A DNA stretch of 64,000 nt from Arthrobacter sp. PM3 (GCF_003352915.1 NZ_CP022314.1:4132057-4196056); one strand, 5' to 3'. Shown: positions 27,069-37,146, numbered from the stretch's first letter. Translations and numbers: made by a program. Notes: generated from the sequence alone by a model not told the origin.

Positions 27069-27818
27069 ATGGAACCCCTACCCTCCCCGCGCGTCTTGGT
27101 GATCATGCCTGCCTGGAATGAAGGCGCCGTTGTTGGCAACACCGTGCGGGAAGTCCTCCACACGAACGCCCGTTACGACGTGCTGGTCGTCAACGACGGT
27201 TCCACCGACTCGACCGCCGAGGCAGCAGCCGCAGCCGGCGCCACCGTCCTGAACCTGCCGTTCAACCTCGGCGTCGGCGGCGCCATGCGGGCGGGCTTCA
27301 AGTACGCCCAGCGCCTCGGCTACGTTCAGGTCATCCAGGTCGACTCGGACGGCCAGCACGATCCCCGGAACATCGACGAAGTCCTCGCCGGCCTGGAGCA
27401 CGCGGATATCTCGATCGGGGCCCGCTTCGCCGACCGCGGCGACTACAAGGTGACCGGCCCGCGGAAATGGGCCATGCAGTTGCTGGCCAGGGTCATTTCC
27501 GGCCTCGCCAAGACCCGCCTGACGGACGTGACCAGCGGCTTCCGGGCCGCCAACGGGCGCGCCATCGCGCAGTACCTCGACCACTATCCCGCCGAATACC
27601 TGGGCGACACCATTGACTCGCTCGTCGTGGCCATCCGCTCGGGTTGCACGGTCACGCAGGTGCCCGTGGAAATGCGGGCACGCCAGGGCGGCAAACCAAG
27701 CCACAACCCCGTCAAGGCCGCCATCTACCTCGGAAGGTCCGTGTTCGCCCTGCTCTTCGCCCTCACCCGGAAACCCACCCGACTGGCCGCCCGGGCCGCT
27801 GAACCCGCAGGAGCCTAG
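27069..27818 (+). CDS. GT2-family glycosyltransferase (polyprenyl-phosphate sugar synthase type)
   Basis: 249 residues from the ATG at 27069 (a TTG at 27060 is in frame). VLVIMPAWNEGAVVGNTVRE, VLVVNDGSTDSTAE, VIQVDSDGQHDPRNI and LTDVTSGFRAANGRAI match DPM1/DPG-type synthases, which load a sugar from a nucleotide donor onto a polyprenyl phosphate. The C-terminus has a basic amphipathic stretch but no clear helix pair. It is followed 2 bases later by a DUF2304 gene, a frequent partner of this type. Confidence 0.88.
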   Translation: MEPLPSPRVLVIMPAWNEGAVVGNTVREVLHTNARYDVLVVNDGSTDSTAEAAAAAGATVLNLPFNLGVGGAMRAGFKYAQRLGYVQVIQVDSDGQHDPRNIDEVLAGLEHADISIGARFADRGDYKVTGPRKWAMQLLARVISGLAKTRLTDVTSGFRAANGRAIAQYLDHYPAEYLGDTIDSLVVAIRSGCTVTQVPVEMRARQGGKPSHNPVKAAIYLGRSVFALLFALTRKPTRLAARAAEPAGA

Positions 27819-27820
27819 GG

Positions 27821-28237
27821 ATGGGAAATATCGCAGCATTCCTGCTGGCGCTTGCCATCGTGGCCCTGGTCATCGAGATGCTCCGGCGCAAGAAGCTCCG
27901 GGAGAAGTATGCCGTCCTTTGGCTGATCGTCGGCGTCGCCACCCTGGTCCTCGCCGCCTTCCCCCGGCTCTTGAACATCGTCGCCGAATACGTCGGCGTC
28001 CAGATACCCTCCAATCTGCTCTTCGCCATGAGCATCCTGATGCTGCTGGGCGTCTGCCTTCACCTGTCATGGGAAATTTCGGTCGTTGAAGACGAAACCA
28101 GGACCCTCGCCGAGGAGGTTGCCATCCTGCGCACCCAGCTCGAGTCCCTGGAGCAACACCGCCCGGGACCGGCTGCCCCGGCGGCCCCCGCCGGCACCCA
28201 CACCACCGAACGTCCCGTCGAAAGCTCGGATTCTTAA
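27821..28237 (+). CDS. DUF2304 small membrane protein
   Basis: 138 residues. Three hydrophobic helices (near 3–20, 33–52 and 66–83) with KLREKYAVLWLIVGVATLVL between, and ISVVEDETRTLAEEVAILRTQ, match DUF2304. Members commonly follow polyprenyl-phosphate glycosyltransferases; the role is unproven. A short Pro-rich tail ends the protein. It ends 1 base before the next transferase start. Confidence 0.85.
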   Translation: MGNIAAFLLALAIVALVIEMLRRKKLREKYAVLWLIVGVATLVLAAFPRLLNIVAEYVGVQIPSNLLFAMSILMLLGVCLHLSWEISVVEDETRTLAEEVAILRTQLESLEQHRPGPAAPAAPAGTHTTERPVESSDS

Positions 28238-28238
28238 G

Positions 28239-29126
28239 ATGCCCCTTGATATTTTCATTCCTTACTGGGGCGACCCCGGCTACATGAAGGAAACCGTCCG
28301 CAGTGTACTGGCCCAGGACAACGGCGACTGGCTCCTCACGGTGGTCGACGACGCCTACCCCGGCCGGGAGATCACCGATTTCATGGCCGGGATCGACGAC
28401 GAGCGCGTCCGCTACGTGCGCAAGGACACCAACGCCGGCATCACGGAGAACTACCGCACCTGCGTCGGGATGGCCAGCCAGGAGGTCATGGTCATCCTCG
28501 GCTGCGACGACGTCCTGCTGCCGAACTATGTCGACGTGGTCCTCGCCGCCCACCGGCGTTTCCCCGATGCGGCGATCATCCAGCCGGGCGTGCAGGTGAT
28601 CGACGAACAGAGCCAGGTCGTGGCCACGCTGGCCGACTCCGTCAAGCAGAAGATCGTCCGGCCCCGCGGCCGCGGCAAGCAGCTCATCGCGGGCGAGGCC
28701 ATCGCCAGCAACCTCATGCACGGGGACTGGCTGTACTGGCCGTCGTTGGCCTTCCGGACCGACAAGATCCGCGAAGTCGACTTCCGCGACGGATTCCCGA
28801 TCATCCAGGACCTCGCCCTCATCATGGACATGATCTACAAGGGCGACCAGTTGCTGATCGAACCCACGGTGTGCTTCCAGTACCGCCGCCATTCCAACAG
28901 CGCTTCTTCGACCAAGCTCGTCGACGGTTCCCGGTTCGCCGGCGAACGGGAGTATTTCGCCCTCTCCGCGGAGCAGGCGGATGCGCTCGGCTGGCGGCGG
29001 GCCAGGCGCGCGGCCAGGCTGCGGCTCACGTCCCGGGCGCACGCGCTCTCGCTGCTGCCCCGGGCCGTCCTGGACCGCAACTCCACAGCCGTCGGCGCCC
29101 TCGTGCGCCACTCCTTCGGCAAGTAA
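28239..29126 (+). CDS. GT2-family glycosyltransferase
   Basis: 295 residues from the ATG at 28239, directly after the DUF2304 stop. LDIFIPYWGDPGYMKETVRS, TVVDDAYPGREI, NAGITENYRTCVGMA and VILGCDDVLLPNYV (Asp pair in the DxD position) place it in the GT2 family. The C-terminal ~80 residues are Arg/Ala-rich and helical. Donor and acceptor cannot be told from sequence; the neighbours suggest assembly of the same cell-wall glycan. Confidence 0.82.
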   Translation: MPLDIFIPYWGDPGYMKETVRSVLAQDNGDWLLTVVDDAYPGREITDFMAGIDDERVRYVRKDTNAGITENYRTCVGMASQEVMVILGCDDVLLPNYVDVVLAAHRRFPDAAIIQPGVQVIDEQSQVVATLADSVKQKIVRPRGRGKQLIAGEAIASNLMHGDWLYWPSLAFRTDKIREVDFRDGFPIIQDLALIMDMIYKGDQLLIEPTVCFQYRRHSNSASSTKLVDGSRFAGEREYFALSAEQADALGWRRARRAARLRLTSRAHALSLLPRAVLDRNSTAVGALVRHSFGK

Positions 29127-29150
29127 ACGCCCCGCAACGAAAGGTCCGCT

Positions 29151-30245
29151 GTGACTCCTTCCGAAACTTCCGCACGCCCCGGCGGCACTGTCCTGGTGAC
29201 CGGCGGCGCCGGTTTCATCGGCTGCGCCATTTCGACCGCCCTAGCCGACGCTTTCGACCAGGTGGTCGTGGTGGACAGCCTTCACCCGCAGATCCACGCC
29301 ACGGGCGAACGTCCCGCGGAGCTGGACGCGCGGGCGGAACTGATCGTGGCCGACGTCGCCGAAGCCCGGACGTGGGACACGGTCCTCGCCCGGGTGACCC
29401 CCGACGTCGTGATCCACCTGGCGGCGGAGACCGGAACAGGCCAGTCGCTGGAGGAGTCGACCCGGCACACCCACGTCAACGTGGTCGGCACGTCCCAGCT
29501 TCTGGACGGCCTCAACCGCCACGGCAAGCTCCCGCGCAGGATCGTCCTGTCCTCGAGCCGCGCCGTGTATGGCGAGGGTGCCTGGAGCGACGCCAACGGC
29601 AACGCGTTCTACCCGGGCCAGCGCACCAGCGCCACCCTGGACCAGTCCCAGTGGGACTTCCCCGGCGCCACCCCGCTGCCGATGAAGGCCTCCGAGACCT
29701 TCCCGGCCCCCGTGAGCGTCTACGGCGCCACGAAACTGGCCCAGGAACACGTCCTGCAGGCCTGGGCGAAGTCCTACGGCGTGGAAACCGTCATCCTGCG
29801 ACTGCAGAACGTGTACGGTCCCGGCCAGTCACTGATCAACCCGTACACCGGCATCATGAGCCTGTTCTGCCGCATGGCGATGGGCGGCAAGTCCATTCCG
29901 CTGTACGAGGACGGCGAAGTCCGCCGTGACTTTGTCCTGATCGACGACGTCGCCTCCGCGATTGTTGCCGGCGCGGTCTCCCCCACGGTCCAGGGTGAGG
30001 CAATGGACATCGGCTCCGGTGAATTCCAGACCATCGGCACCGCCGCTGAGCTCATTGCCAAGCACTACAACGCCCCCGCCCCGCACGTCACCGGCCAGTA
30101 CCGGCAGGGCGACGTCCGGCACGCCTGGGCGGACATTACGGCGGCCAAGGAAGTCCTCGGCTGGACCCCGCAGTACAATCTCGCCCAGGGGATCAACCGC
30201 CTCGCCACCTGGATCGACGCCCAGCCCGACGTCCAGCCTGCCTGA
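29151..30245 (+). CDS. NAD-dependent sugar epimerase/dehydratase (GalE-like)
   Basis: 364 residues from a GTG with GAAAGG upstream. [20 protein letters not shown] is the NAD-binding loop, VVIHLAAETGTGQSL follows, SSSRAVYGEGAW carries the Ser region and SVYGATKLAQEHV the YxxxK pair. Long insertion between them (about residues 145–180) resembles dTDP-rhamnose 4-epimerase/UDP-sugar epimerases of actinobacterial polysaccharide loci. Substrate not determined; it may make a modified sugar for the neighbouring transferases. Confidence 0.82.
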   Translation: MTPSETSARPGGTVLVTGGAGFIGCAISTALADAFDQVVVVDSLHPQIHATGERPAELDARAELIVADVAEARTWDTVLARVTPDVVIHLAAETGTGQSLEESTRHTHVNVVGTSQLLDGLNRHGKLPRRIVLSSSRAVYGEGAWSDANGNAFYPGQRTSATLDQSQWDFPGATPLPMKASETFPAPVSVYGATKLAQEHVLQAWAKSYGVETVILRLQNVYGPGQSLINPYTGIMSLFCRMAMGGKSIPLYEDGEVRRDFVLIDDVASAIVAGAVSPTVQGEAMDIGSGEFQTIGTAAELIAKHYNAPAPHVTGQYRQGDVRHAWADITAAKEVLGWTPQYNLAQGINRLATWIDAQPDVQPA

Positions 30246-30261
30246 CCCGGAGCGACGCACC

Positions 30262-31170
30262 GTGCCCCGGACTGCCGCCGTTGTTTCCCTGTTCAACCCC
30301 GACGACGCCGTGCTGGCGAACGCCGCCGCGCTGCTGGCCCAGGTTGACTCGGTGGTGGTCGTCGACGACGGAAGCCCCGAAAACCCCGCCCGGGTTCTGG
30401 CCCGGCTGGAAGCCATGGGCTGCACGGTGGTGCGGCTCGCCGAGAACTCCGGTATCGCCGCCGCACTCAATGCGGGCATCACCGCGGCGCTCTCCGCGGA
30501 CACCACCGCCGCCGGCACGAAGCCCGACTACATCCTGACGATGGACCAGGACTCGCTCCTGGACCCCGGCTACGTCGACGCGCTGCTCGCGGCGGCGGCT
30601 GCCGCCGCGAAAGCCGGCGTCGACGTCGGCATGGTCGCCCCGGCGTCGGTCCGCGGCCTGCCGGTGCGCCGCGGGCCGGTCATTAACGGCATCCAGCTGG
30701 GCGGCGAACCCATCCAGTCGGGACTGCTGATTCCCGTGCCGGTGCTTGAACGGCTGGGCCTCTTCCAGGCCCCGCTGTTCATCGACGGCGTGGACAGCGA
30801 GTTCTACCTCCGCTGCGAAGCCGCCGGGCTCCGCACGGTGCTGGCACCGGAGGCGGCACTGAACCACGCCCTCGGCAGCCCGGCTGCGGCGAACGTTTTT
30901 GGCCGGGATGTGTCCGTCGGCGGCCGGCCGCTGACGGTCCGGACGGCCGCGGACTGGCGCTACTACTACCTGTTCCGGAACCGGATCCTGCTGGCCCGGC
31001 AATACGGCAGGCGCTTCCCGGCGTGGACGGCCAAGGGCTTCCTGGCCGACTACCGCCATCTGGCAATCGTCACCGTGCTCGCCCCCGGCCGCGGCATCCG
31101 CCTGGCCAACGCTTTCCGCGGGGTGGCCGACGGCGTTCGCGGTGTCTCGGGGCGGCGCGCACGCCGCTAG
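30262..31170 (+). CDS. GT2-family glycosyltransferase (rhamnosyltransferase-like paralogue)
   Basis: 302 residues from a GTG with GGAG upstream; the frame is open 100 codons further, but overlaps the epimerase gene. AAVVSLFNPDDAVLANAAAL, VVVVDDGSPENPARV, NSGIAAALNAGI, ILTMDQDSLLDPGY and PLFIDGVDSEFYLRCEA are nearly the same motifs as in the protein at 26035, so the two are duplicates that may add different linkages. An Ala-rich insert (residues ~110–118) is present. Confidence 0.85.
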   Translation: MPRTAAVVSLFNPDDAVLANAAALLAQVDSVVVVDDGSPENPARVLARLEAMGCTVVRLAENSGIAAALNAGITAALSADTTAAGTKPDYILTMDQDSLLDPGYVDALLAAAAAAAKAGVDVGMVAPASVRGLPVRRGPVINGIQLGGEPIQSGLLIPVPVLERLGLFQAPLFIDGVDSEFYLRCEAAGLRTVLAPEAALNHALGSPAAANVFGRDVSVGGRPLTVRTAADWRYYYLFRNRILLARQYGRRFPAWTAKGFLADYRHLAIVTVLAPGRGIRLANAFRGVADGVRGVSGRRARR

Positions 31171-31224
31171 TCAGCCGGCGCCGCTCAGCCTGCGCCGGTC
31201 AGCCTGGCGCTGGTCAGCCGGCGT
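31170..31224. repeat. Four imperfect ~15-bp repeats between convergent genes
   Basis: gtcagccggcgcc, gctcagcctgcgccg, gtcagcctggcgctg and gtcagccggcg follow each other from the stop of the transferase gene into the stop of the acyltransferase gene (31214–31216). The pattern is (G)TCAGCC(N)GCGC. It could pair with itself in either transcript. Confidence 0.65.
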
Positions 31225-32332
31225 TCCTGGCCCGCCGCATGACGGGACGCTCGACGAAGAACCAGCTCGCCGCCGCGATCGGGATGGTGCACAGGGTGGC
31301 CGCCACGGTGAACCACGCCACGCCCCAGTGGTACGCCCCAAAGACCGCCAGCAGCTGCTGGACCGGAAACGCGTAGATGTACGCGCCGTAGGAGATGTCG
31401 TGGCGGCCCACGATGGCCGGCTGGGGCAGCCAGGTGGAGATCCACAGCAGCCCGTAGGCAATGAACGGTGCGGCGAGCTGGCCGCCGAACCCGTCCACGA
31501 GGAAGATCGACGCTGCAGCGAGCACAATCGCCACCGGCCCGGCCACTTTGTGGATGCCGATCTTGTTACTGAGCACCTGCACCACGGCTCCGCCGAGGAA
31601 GTAGGGCACCAGTCGGGCGGCGAGTTCGAAGTCCAGGTTTGACTGCAGGAACGGTTTGAGGGTTTCAATGTTGGCCCACAGGACCACGCTGGCGACGAAC
31701 GCGGCGATGATCGGCCACGGCGACTTCCGGACCAGCGGGATGAACCCCATCACGGCTACCAGCAGGTAGCACATGAACTCGAAATACAGGGTCCAGAGCG
31801 AGCCGTTCCAGGCACCCGGATACGGCACGCCGGCGGGGGTTCCGGCAATGTCGTAGCTGACAATCCGCAGGGACAGGTTCGCGAAGATGGAATTCAACGG
31901 GGTCGTGGCCGTCTGGAGGAAGCCGTGCAGGGATCCGTGCTGGATCACGTAGGCAACCGGAGCGAAGGCGAAGGCCATGACGATCAGGCAGACGATGAAC
32001 GCCGGGAAGATCCGGGCAACACGGTGGACCAGATACCGGCCGATGCCGCTGCTGAACCGGCTCGCGGTAATCAGGTAGCCGCTGATGCCGAAGAACCCGG
32101 CCACCGCCCAGCCGCCCAGGTTTTCGCCGCGGAACCCCCAGCCGTTGCCGGCGCCGACAATGTGCCAGCTGTGCGCGAGCAGCACCATGAACGCAAGAAC
32201 GAGCCTGATGAGGTTCAAGCTGTTCTTCCGCGGGTCCAGCCGGGTCCCGACGCTGGGGGCCGGCTTTGCCTTGGGTGTCAGTACAGCTGCGCTCAAATCC
32301 TGATGTCCTTCGTCGCTCAAATCCTCGGTCAC
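31214..32332 (-). CDS. Acyltransferase 3 family membrane protein
   Basis: 372 residues from a GTG. About ten helices. [19 protein letters not shown] carries the family's conserved R and [16 protein letters not shown] is the second conserved block and [15 protein letters not shown] the third. Such enzymes O-acylate surface polysaccharides or lipid carriers, usually acetyl or succinyl. It is convergent with the glycosyltransferase operon and divergent from rmlA, so it is probably expressed with the rhamnan locus. Confidence 0.88.
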   Translation of the reverse strand: MTEDLSDEGHQDLSAAVLTPKAKPAPSVGTRLDPRKNSLNLIRLVLAFMVLLAHSWHIVGAGNGWGFRGENLGGWAVAGFFGISGYLITASRFSSGIGRYLVHRVARIFPAFIVCLIVMAFAFAPVAYVIQHGSLHGFLQTATTPLNSIFANLSLRIVSYDIAGTPAGVPYPGAWNGSLWTLYFEFMCYLLVAVMGFIPLVRKSPWPIIAAFVASVVLWANIETLKPFLQSNLDFELAARLVPYFLGGAVVQVLSNKIGIHKVAGPVAIVLAAASIFLVDGFGGQLAAPFIAYGLLWISTWLPQPAIVGRHDISYGAYIYAFPVQQLLAVFGAYHWGVAWFTVAATLCTIPIAAASWFFVERPVMRRARNAG

Positions 32333-32449
32333 CTGTTAACCCGGGTCATCCAGTCCAGCCCCAATTCTACCTTGCACGGGCCCTTCGGCTTCCGGCTCCG
32401 GTGCCGGCTGGTTTGCTGTCACAGGCTCCCGTGCGGGAGGATTGGGCCC

Positions 32450-33319
32450 ATGCGTGGAATAATCCTGGCCGGCGGTACCGGCTCCCGGCTTCACCCGATC
32501 ACCCTCGGCATCAGCAAGCAGCTCGTTCCGGTCTACGACAAGCCGATGATCTACTACCCGTTGTCGACGCTGATCCTCGCAGGCATCCGTGACATCCTCA
32601 TCATCACCACGCCGCATGACGCGGAACAGTTCCAGCGCCTCCTGGGCGACGGTTCTCAGTTCGGCGTGAACCTCACTTACGTCCAGCAGCCCTCACCGGA
32701 CGGCCTGGCCCAGGCGTTCGTGCTGGGCGCGGAGCACATCGGCAACGAGACCGTGGCCCTGGTCCTGGGTGACAACATCTTCTACGGACAGGGCATGGGC
32801 ACGCAGCTGCGCCGGCACGCCGACATCGACGGCGGAGCCGTGTTCGGGTACTGGGTCCGGGACCCCAAAGCCTACGGTGTGGTGGAATTCGACGACGCCG
32901 GCAAGGCCCTCTCGCTCGAGGAAAAGCCCGCAAACCCGCGCAGCCACTACGCCGTGCCGGGCCTGTACTTCTACGACAACGACGTCATCGACATCGCCAA
33001 GAACCTCAAGCCCTCCCCCCGGGGTGAACTGGAAATCACCGACGTCAACCGCACCTACCTGGAACGCGGCAAACTACAGGTCGAGATCCTGCCGCGCGGG
33101 ACCGCCTGGCTGGACACCGGAACCTTCGATGACCTCAGCGACGCCTCCAACTTCATCCGCACGGTGGAGAACCGCCAGGGACTGAAGATCGGCGCGCCGG
33201 AGGAGATTTCCTGGCGGCTGGGCTTCCTGACCGACGACGAACTTCGCGAGCGTGCGGAGCCCCTGGTTAAGAGCGGCTACGGATCCTACCTGCTGGGACT
33301 GCTGGACCAGACCATCTGA
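32450..33319 (+). CDS. rmlA: Glucose-1-phosphate thymidylyltransferase RmlA
   Basis: 289 residues from the ATG at 32450, with GGGAGG nine bases upstream. [20 protein letters not shown] is the nucleotide loop, [19 protein letters not shown] and [12 protein letters not shown] the active-site segments, and [18 protein letters not shown] the C-terminal motif. It makes dTDP-glucose, the first step to dTDP-L-rhamnose, completed by RmlB and the RmlC–RmlD fusion 10–13 kb away. Confidence 0.96.
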   Translation: MRGIILAGGTGSRLHPITLGISKQLVPVYDKPMIYYPLSTLILAGIRDILIITTPHDAEQFQRLLGDGSQFGVNLTYVQQPSPDGLAQAFVLGAEHIGNETVALVLGDNIFYGQGMGTQLRRHADIDGGAVFGYWVRDPKAYGVVEFDDAGKALSLEEKPANPRSHYAVPGLYFYDNDVIDIAKNLKPSPRGELEITDVNRTYLERGKLQVEILPRGTAWLDTGTFDDLSDASNFIRTVENRQGLKIGAPEEISWRLGFLTDDELRERAEPLVKSGYGSYLLGLLDQTI

Positions 33320-33397
33320 CGTGCCCGCCTGTCCTGACGTCCCCGCCGCCCGCGGGGCGGCGCCTGCCGGCGCCCGCACTGCCCCGAAACTGAACCG

Positions 33398-35422
33398 TTG
33401 AGCTGGCCCGAGACGCTGCCGTACCTGCTGGCGGCTGTGCTGTTCCTGCTGCTCCCGGGTGCCCTGGTGACACTGAGCCTGGGCCTGCGGGGACTGTCCG
33501 CCGCCGCCCTGGCCGGTCCGGTGACCATTTCGATCGCGGCCGTGCTGGCAGTGCTCCTGCCGTTCATTTCCATCCCGTGGTCGGCGGGCGCAGTCATGGC
33601 CGGAGGCGCCCTGTTGTCCGCAGCGGTCCTCGGGTTTCGCCGCGCCCGCGAGGGCAGCGGCCTGTGGCGTTCCTTCACTGCCGTGCCGGGGGCCCACGAG
33701 CCTGGGGCACAGGAGCCGCGGAGGCGAAGCACGGCCTGGGTTGCCGCGGCTTTCGCCGCGGGTGCGGCCATGGTCCTTGTGGAGCTCGCCCTGGCCTTCG
33801 GCACGCCGGAGAGCTTTTCCCAGACCTTTGACAACGTCTTCCACTTGAACGGCGTCCGGTACATCCTGGACACGGGCAGCGCCTCGTCGCTGACGATGTC
33901 GAAGATGACCAGCGGCGACGCCGCACCGTACTTCTACCCCGCCGCGTGGCACGGGCTTGCCGCCGCCCTCATCCAACTGACGGGCCTGCCGATCCCGGCG
34001 GCCGTCAACATCCTGAACATGGCCGTGGCGGCGGTCGTGTGGCCGCTGGGCTGCATGATGCTGACCCGGACAGTCGCAGGTGACCGGCCCGTCGCCGTCG
34101 GCGCCGCCGGGATCCTCGCCGCCCTGTTCGCCCCGTTCCCGCTCCTGTTACTGGACTTCGGCGTCCTGTATCCGAACTTTCTCGCCATCAGCATGCTGCC
34201 AGCCGTCCTGGCCGCCATTGCGCTGCTGTTCCACGTGGCGCGGCAGCTGGAATGGCCGCCGCTGCCACGCTTCACGCTGCCGCTGGTGATCGTTCCGGGA
34301 CTTGCCCTGGCCCACCCGAACGGATTCATGTCCCTCTTGGTCCTCTCCGTTCCGATCATCCTGCAGGAATACTCCCGCTACCTGCGCGACAGCGCACACC
34401 GGGCCCGGCATCGCACGGCCTGGATCGCGGCAACCGCAGGCCTCGCAGCCGGTGCGGTGGCCCTGGTCGTACTGTGGACCGCCATCCGCCCGCCTGAAGA
34501 CGCCGCGTTCTGGGGCCCGGTGCAGACGCCGCGCGGTGCCGTGTTCGACATCCTCACCAACGGCGCCATCGACCGGCCCGCGGCGGTCGGCGTCAGCTTC
34601 CTGATGCTGCTCGGCCTCTTCGTCTGCTGGCGGCGCGGCGGCAGGACCTGGATGATCGCCGGATTCCTCATCATCGCCGTGCTGTATGTGGTCGTCTCCG
34701 GCACCATGAAGGGCGACCTGCGCAGCGCCCTGACCGGCATCTGGTACAACGACAGCAACCGGATCGCCGCTCTCCTGCCGCTGACAGTGCTGCCGTTCGC
34801 CGCCGTCGGCGTCGATTCGGCGGCCGCCTGGCTGCGGCGCGTGGGTGACCGGCGCGCCGCGGCGCGGCAGGCCCGGACCGGCGGCCCGCACGTGGCGCAG
34901 GGCTCGGGGATTGCCTACGCCGTCGTCTGCGGTGTCCTGGTTCTGGCCGTGGCCGCCTCGCAGGTGCCCTCGCTGCGGTACGCGATCGGCTCGGCCCGCA
35001 TAGCCTACCGGGAGTCGGACCATTCGCTGCTCATCACGGCGGACGAGCAGAAAGTCATTGACCAGCTGGACCGTATTGTTCCCGCGGACGCGGCCATTGC
35101 CGTGAACCCGTGGACGGGCGGGGCGCTGGCGTACGCCCTGGCCAACCGGGAGACCACCGCCAAGCACATCCTGACCGCCAACACGGCCGCCGTCGAGACC
35201 CTCAACCGGAGCCTCCGCGACGCCGACAGAGATCCCGCGGTATGCGCAGCCCTGCAGGAAACGAAAGTCCGGTACGTCCTGGACTTCGGCTCCAACGAGG
35301 TCCACTTCGGCGATCATCCGTTCCCCGGGCTGGAGCACCTGAACAACTCGCTCGCCGTCAGGCTGGTCCTGGCCGAAGGCGGCGCCCGGCTCTACGAAGT
35401 GACGGCCTGCCGCGGAACCTAG
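33398..35422 (+). CDS. DUF6541-type multi-pass membrane protein (GT-C-like)
   Basis: 674 residues from a TTG. At least twelve helices, beginning LPYLLAAVLFLLLPGALVTLSLG, with an outer domain after the second third and a soluble C-terminal domain (ADEQKVIDQLDRIVPADAAI). The first outer loop carries QTFDNVFHLNGVRYILDTGS, with an acidic Asp in the position used by GT-C glycosyltransferases. Role: possibly transfers sugars from polyprenyl carriers on the outer face. Function is inferred from topology and from position after rmlA. Confidence 0.7.
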   Translation: MSWPETLPYLLAAVLFLLLPGALVTLSLGLRGLSAAALAGPVTISIAAVLAVLLPFISIPWSAGAVMAGGALLSAAVLGFRRAREGSGLWRSFTAVPGAHEPGAQEPRRRSTAWVAAAFAAGAAMVLVELALAFGTPESFSQTFDNVFHLNGVRYILDTGSASSLTMSKMTSGDAAPYFYPAAWHGLAAALIQLTGLPIPAAVNILNMAVAAVVWPLGCMMLTRTVAGDRPVAVGAAGILAALFAPFPLLLLDFGVLYPNFLAISMLPAVLAAIALLFHVARQLEWPPLPRFTLPLVIVPGLALAHPNGFMSLLVLSVPIILQEYSRYLRDSAHRARHRTAWIAATAGLAAGAVALVVLWTAIRPPEDAAFWGPVQTPRGAVFDILTNGAIDRPAAVGVSFLMLLGLFVCWRRGGRTWMIAGFLIIAVLYVVVSGTMKGDLRSALTGIWYNDSNRIAALLPLTVLPFAAVGVDSAAAWLRRVGDRRAAARQARTGGPHVAQGSGIAYAVVCGVLVLAVAASQVPSLRYAIGSARIAYRESDHSLLITADEQKVIDQLDRIVPADAAIAVNPWTGGALAYALANRETTAKHILTANTAAVETLNRSLRDADRDPAVCAALQETKVRYVLDFGSNEVHFGDHPFPGLEHLNNSLAVRLVLAEGGARLYEVTACRGT

Positions 35423-35547
35423 GTGTGCTCGATCAAGGCCCGCGCATTTCCAGGGCTGGGACGTAGTCCATCGCCGCCAGAGTCACCCAGCTCCGGATGT
35501 CAGCCCGTGCTGTCTTAAATGTCAGTGCCCCCTGTCATGCTGTGGGT

Positions 35548-37146
35548 ATGGATCGCAGGGCGGCATTCAGTCGAGCGGGATCGAGTCGAGCGGGGTCGAG
35601 TCGAGCGGGGTGGAGCGCTGAGAGCGGGGAGGCCTTGGCGGCCGTCGGCGCGTCTGTTGCCGCGCTGGCTGCCCTTGCCGGCGGGGCCGGTGGCGCCGGC
35701 GCGGGCTGCGCTGATGTTGATGAGCCCGGTGGGGATCCGTTGCGGGATTTCGCGGATGGCTGCCTGGACGGGTTGGCGTTAGTGGCGCGGCTGGAGGCCG
35801 GGATGGCGGCGTTGAAGGTGCGCCTGGCCGCCGACTACGTGCAGGCCGCCGGGTACCTGGCCGGCCCGGCCGCGTCTCCGCAGGACGCGTCAGCGCGGGA
35901 GCTGGCCGTGGTCGCGGAGGTCGCGGGTGTCCTGACCGTGAGCGAACGCTCCGCCTCGGCGCTGCTCTCCGACGCGCTGGCATTGGTCTCGTCGTTGCCG
36001 TTGACGTTGGCGGCGTTGCAGGCCGGGGAGCTGTCCTGGCAACATGCCCGGATCATGGTCGATGAGGCGGCGAACCTGGACCGGGCCGGGGCGGCCGGGC
36101 TGGAGGGGCATTTTCTGGACCCCGCCGCGCCGGATCCGGCGCGGGGCTGCCCGGCCGGGGAGCTGGCCCCGGGCCGGTTCCGGGCCAAGGCGCGTGTGTG
36201 GCGGGAACGCCACCACCCGGACAGGACCGAGGCCCGCCACGCCACGGGGGTGGCGGAGCGGCGGGTGGAGTTCGTCCCGGACCGGGACGGCATGGCCTGG
36301 CTCTCGGCCCGGCTCCCGGCCGATACTGCCGCGGGGATCTGGGAACGGACCACCGCCGCGGCCCGGGCGCTGCAGGGCCCGGGCGAGTGCCGGACCCTGG
36401 CCCAGCTCCGCGCCGACGTCACCGCCACCTGGCTCCTCACCACCAACCTCCCGGGCACAGGCACCGGCGGTTCCGGCAGCACAAGTTCCGGCGCCGTCAT
36501 GGCCGGCGCGGGCGGGGGCGGGGGTGTGCCGTCGCCGCGGGCGCAGGTCCTGGTCACGGTCCCGGTGATGGCGCTGCTCGGGGCCACCGAGGAACCGGCC
36601 ATGCTGGACGGGTACGGGCCGATCCCGCCGTCAATGGCCCGCCGGCTGGTCGCCGACGGCGCCAATTCGTTCCACCGGGTCCTGGTCGACCCCCGCGACG
36701 GGGCGCCGCTGGAAATCGGGCGTACCAGTTACCGGGTCACGAAGGCGATGCGTCAGTGGCTGCGGCTGCGCGACGGCAAATGCCCGTTCCCGGGCTGTAA
36801 CAACCCGTCGCTGGATAACGAGGCCGACCACCTGCTGGCCTGGGCCGACGGCGGGACCACCGGGGTGGCGAATCTGGCCCAGCCCTGCCCGAAGCACCAC
36901 CGGCTCAAACACAACTCCACCTGGACACCCGCCGGCGCGAGCGGTGAGAGCCCGCCGGGCTGGACCTCACCGGCCGGACGCCACTACGCCAGCGAACACC
37001 CCGACTGGGAACCACCCCGCTGGCCCGAGCACTTCGTGCCGCCGGACCCCGGCCCGGACCCCGACGCCGCCCTGCCCCCGGACCCCTTCCCCGACTGGCA
37101 CCACTTCTTGCCCGGACACGAAGTCCTGGCCCCGGCCGTCGCGTAA
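35548..37146 (+). CDS. DUF222 / HNH endonuclease (13E12 repeat family)
   Basis: 532 residues from the ATG at 35548. DUF222 region about 70–370 and a C-terminal HNH domain: RDGKCPFPGCNNPSLDNEAD, HLLAWADGGTTGVANLAQPC, PKHHRLKHNSTW, with the Cys and His residues that bind zinc and the HNH active site. Members occur in many copies in actinobacterial genomes and are often linked to mobile repeats; a nuclease role is expected, biological role unclear. Low-complexity Gly/Ser insertion near residue 310. The N-terminus holds three 15-bp repeats (SRAGS). It sits between glycan genes without any link to them. Confidence 0.85.
   Translation: MDRRAAFSRAGSSRAGSSRAGWSAESGEALAAVGASVAALAALAGGAGGAGAGCADVDEPGGDPLRDFADGCLDGLALVARLEAGMAALKVRLAADYVQAAGYLAGPAASPQDASARELAVVAEVAGVLTVSERSASALLSDALALVSSLPLTLAALQAGELSWQHARIMVDEAANLDRAGAAGLEGHFLDPAAPDPARGCPAGELAPGRFRAKARVWRERHHPDRTEARHATGVAERRVEFVPDRDGMAWLSARLPADTAAGIWERTTAAARALQGPGECRTLAQLRADVTATWLLTTNLPGTGTGGSGSTSSGAVMAGAGGGGGVPSPRAQVLVTVPVMALLGATEEPAMLDGYGPIPPSMARRLVADGANSFHRVLVDPRDGAPLEIGRTSYRVTKAMRQWLRLRDGKCPFPGCNNPSLDNEADHLLAWADGGTTGVANLAQPCPKHHRLKHNSTWTPAGASGESPPGWTSPAGRHYASEHPDWEPPRWPEHFVPPDPGPDPDAALPPDPFPDWHHFLPGHEVLAPAVA
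35571..35615. repeat. 15-bp tandem repeat in the DUF222/HNH gene
   Basis: tcgagcgggatcgag, tcgagcggggtcgag and tcgagcggggtggag (35571–35615) encode repeats of S-R-A-G-S at residues ~8–23. Being a multiple of three, changes in copy number keep the reading frame. Confidence 0.85.
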
